Notes under the pieces: generated by a model
Told to the model about the DNA's origin: nothing
Database searches by the model: none
Seen by the model: only the letters and a program-made list of their open reading frames with translations
Part shown: one piece after another, positions 61,864 to 64,000 of the stretch
Position numbering within the stretch: position 1 is the stretch's first letter
Layout: each line of letters begins with the position of its first letter
Translations under genes and position numbers: made by a program
Source: Irpex lacteus
Lineage: Eukaryota; Basidiomycota; Agaricomycetes; Polyporales; Irpicaceae
Assembly: GCA_001986395.2 (NCBI GenBank)
Contig: MQVO02000001.1
Coordinates: forward strand, 62,001-126,000
DNA length: 64,000 nucleotides
Reading direction: 5' to 3'

Positions 61864-64000
61864 GTAGATGACCGCTATGAATCGCGCTAGAGAGACAAGT
61901 AAAGCTCAGTGACTCTCAGCGTAAGTATATGGAGCTTACGACGTTGCGTTGCTGTACGTACGGACCGCAGCCGTGTAATGTATGAAATGGAATGCGATAT
62001 GTTCGGGGCCACGCTGCAGCGAACGTGGATTACTGTGGCGTACGAAGTACAGCCAGCGGTCAATGTCATTTTCACACAGATCTTGTGTCAAGCGGCTCAT
62101 ACGGTCATCTGAGGGTGCGCTACTCCAACCTGTGAGCGAAAGAGAGGTTCCTCAAGAGAGGAGAAGAGCAATCCTGGGAAATGCCGTACTGCCAGTATTA
62201 GCGAGGGCTGATGACCGCAGAAGATACGAACTCACCGTGCAGGTAAATCTGATCAGATGCGCCTGGTGGGTCGACGACATCCTTACAATTCAGATTAACC
62301 ATCTGCCAACGACATCGCATGGGGTCGTAATTATTGGGAGGTCGGCGTCCTAGGGCTGGACGCTGGAGGATGTTTCCTAGAATTTGTTGGTGGCAGGCGG
62401 AGTGATGGGGTATAGACAGCGATCAAGCCACAAAACAAATAGGTATCAACATCATCAAGGTGTGGCCCTCTCTGGCTCTGGCTGGGACCCGTAGCGACAG
62501 CAAACGAAGACGAATATGGGTTGTCTTGTGTGATGTTTCTCCAGACGCGTTCTGCCCTTCTCATGTCATGCCACCACAGCACGTCCTTGCTCCTCCAGCG
62601 AGTGGATTATTCCAAGCATGCGCGCTATTCCTTTTTGAGAACCCACGACCCCCATCAGGCGGTGCCGGCAGTGATTTGTATTCTATGCACGCACACGATC
62701 ATCTCTCTTTTCCACGAGCGTTGTTGCCAGCAGCAATATTCCAGACGAAGGCGAGTCATTGTGGTCGTTTTCCGAATTTTCTGCTTGTTCGAGAAACACT
62801 CATTCGCACATGACGGCAGGCTGTGTTTCGGGCGATATTCATTGAATTCTGATCCGCCGGGTTGCCTGCATTTGTCTATGCCCAACACGGCACTCTGTGT
62901 GAATTCGTGGCGTCGGCCCCTTCCAGGATCCATGCAGGTGCCATGCTATGAACTTTCCTCGCCCTGAGCGAGCTCGAAATGCGTGAGCAGCTCCTAGTAC
63001 GAATCATGTCCCCTGTCATTGTCATTCCCCGGCCTCTATCCTGCATTGACCGGAATTCTACTAGGCGATTTTAGTACAGGCTGTCCTCTTGAGGACGAGA
63101 ACAAATGACTTAGGTAAAAGAGCGTAGGCAACGACATCGACGATTATTGTTTCAACAGCAGCGACCGCAACGACGACGACAGCGACGATGGGTCAATGAC
63201 AGTGACTGATGTCTATTATTTTAATCGCGACATCGCTTGCCAAGACTCCCCACGTATCGCAAGGTTCAGCCTCCTCTTAGGCTCTCGTCCGTGTGGATCT
63301 CTCCGGACCATTCATGCTGCACTTGCAGGCATACCAACATTCTGGTCAGACTTTCTCGAACTGGAGGACTCTTACCTTGACGCCCTCATGATCATGACTG
63401 CGCCCCTCGCGCTCCCTCTTTCCGCAAATTCCCCGGCCTGAAAGGTAAGTAACTGTATCCGATAAACGAGTCCATTTGTACGTGGCTTATAGTAATGATA
63501 GGTTGTGGCACTGATATGCCGAGCAGCTGGAGTTCTGGATGCATAGCCCCTTCAAACCGACCCCTCCTCCATATCATTACAATGGTGCCTTTCTGGTAAT
63601 CATGTACTGTAAGTTTCATAGAATCTCCAGCTATTATCCAGCCTGTCGCGCTGACAGCTCGAGTCTAGCGTCCAGGGCTGATGAAACAGTTATATCCGTG
63701 AGTACTATACTCACTGAATACGTATCGTTGCTCTTTACTATCAAGGGAGCAGGCAGGAGTTTGCCGGACACGACGGTGGAATGAGGATTAGATGATTTGA
63801 TAAACTCACGGTTTATGCAATGTTTACGACTGCCGCCTCTAACTTCATTCTGAGTTGAGATAACCCTCTAGATGGCCGCCGGTCAGACAAGCGACGCGGG
63901 GACGGCTAGAATACGTATTCGTGTCAATGCTTGCAACGTTGACTTCCCCGGACGGTATGTGGAGGGAACCAATGGGAATATCTGTGGTCGCTATACAGTA
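61864..64000. other. Right edge of the window, no supported gene
   Basis: Open frames up to 148 codons occur on both strands at 62.0-63.0 kb but lack motifs and conserved-looking composition. At 63196-63441 a plus-strand frame (MTVTDVYYFN) ends without a domain. An ATG at 63872 starts a frame that runs to the window end and may be the first exon of a gene beyond it. Confidence 0.35.

Noticed and set aside
62460..62967. 117- and 148-codon overlapping plus-strand frames
   Set aside because: Two overlapping frames without motif, codon preference or splice support.

Overview
The window looks like nuclear DNA of a filamentous basidiomycete, most likely an Agaricomycete. Genes are cut by many 45-70 nt GT-AG introns. 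Two CYP53-like P450s, a Kre9/Knh1-like secreted protein, a base-exchange phosphatidylserine synthase, a TET/JBP-like dioxygenase and an F-box-like/nucleotidyltransferase-like protein fit that lineage. I saw no rRNA, tRNA or CRISPR array.

Layout. 1-6.4 kb: a diverged 3.3-kb tandem duplication, each copy with promoter and a seven-exon CYP53-like P450 (+). 6.7-7.4 kb: small secreted Kre9/Knh1-like gene (-). 8.1-10.2 kb: a nine-exon P450 (-) whose paralogue lies at 50.7-53.0 kb (-) with the same first eight exon lengths. About 40 kb of mostly mobile or orphan DNA separates the two.

Inside that 40 kb, in order: an AT-rich autonomous Helitron with one 8-kb ORF that adds a chromodomain and a C-terminal cysteine-peptidase-like domain to the usual Rep and Pif1 helicase; an F-box-like/nucleotidyltransferase-like gene (-); an acidic, lysine-rich orphan gene (-); a 339-residue orphan gene (+) split by a 14,007-bp Ty3-type LTR retrotransposon with LTRs that look identical and a 4-bp target duplication; a large orphan gene (-); a TET/JBP-like 2-oxoglutarate dioxygenase (-); a gap with tandem repeats and exon-like remnants; and a 982-residue orphan gene (+).

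The retrotransposon is unusual. Its Gag-protease ORF is 2,299 codons long, has a second CCHC zinc knuckle about 960 residues after the first, and continues for some 900 residues of unrecognised sequence. The pol ORF follows in another frame.

Right of the second nine-exon P450 lie a poorly resolved minus-strand gene (53.2-55.9 kb), a clear 13-exon phosphatidylserine synthase (56.1-58.2 kb, +), and a sparse region to 64 kb with coding-like exons on the minus strand that I could not assemble.

Working together: the P450s and the synthase look like ordinary host genes. The middle block looks like a nest of mobile elements plus lineage-specific genes with a chromatin or DNA-modification flavour (chromodomain, TET/JBP fold, acidic low-complexity protein). 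Whether that block moves or acts as a unit is inference. All exon boundaries were worked out by hand from splice signals and reading phase.
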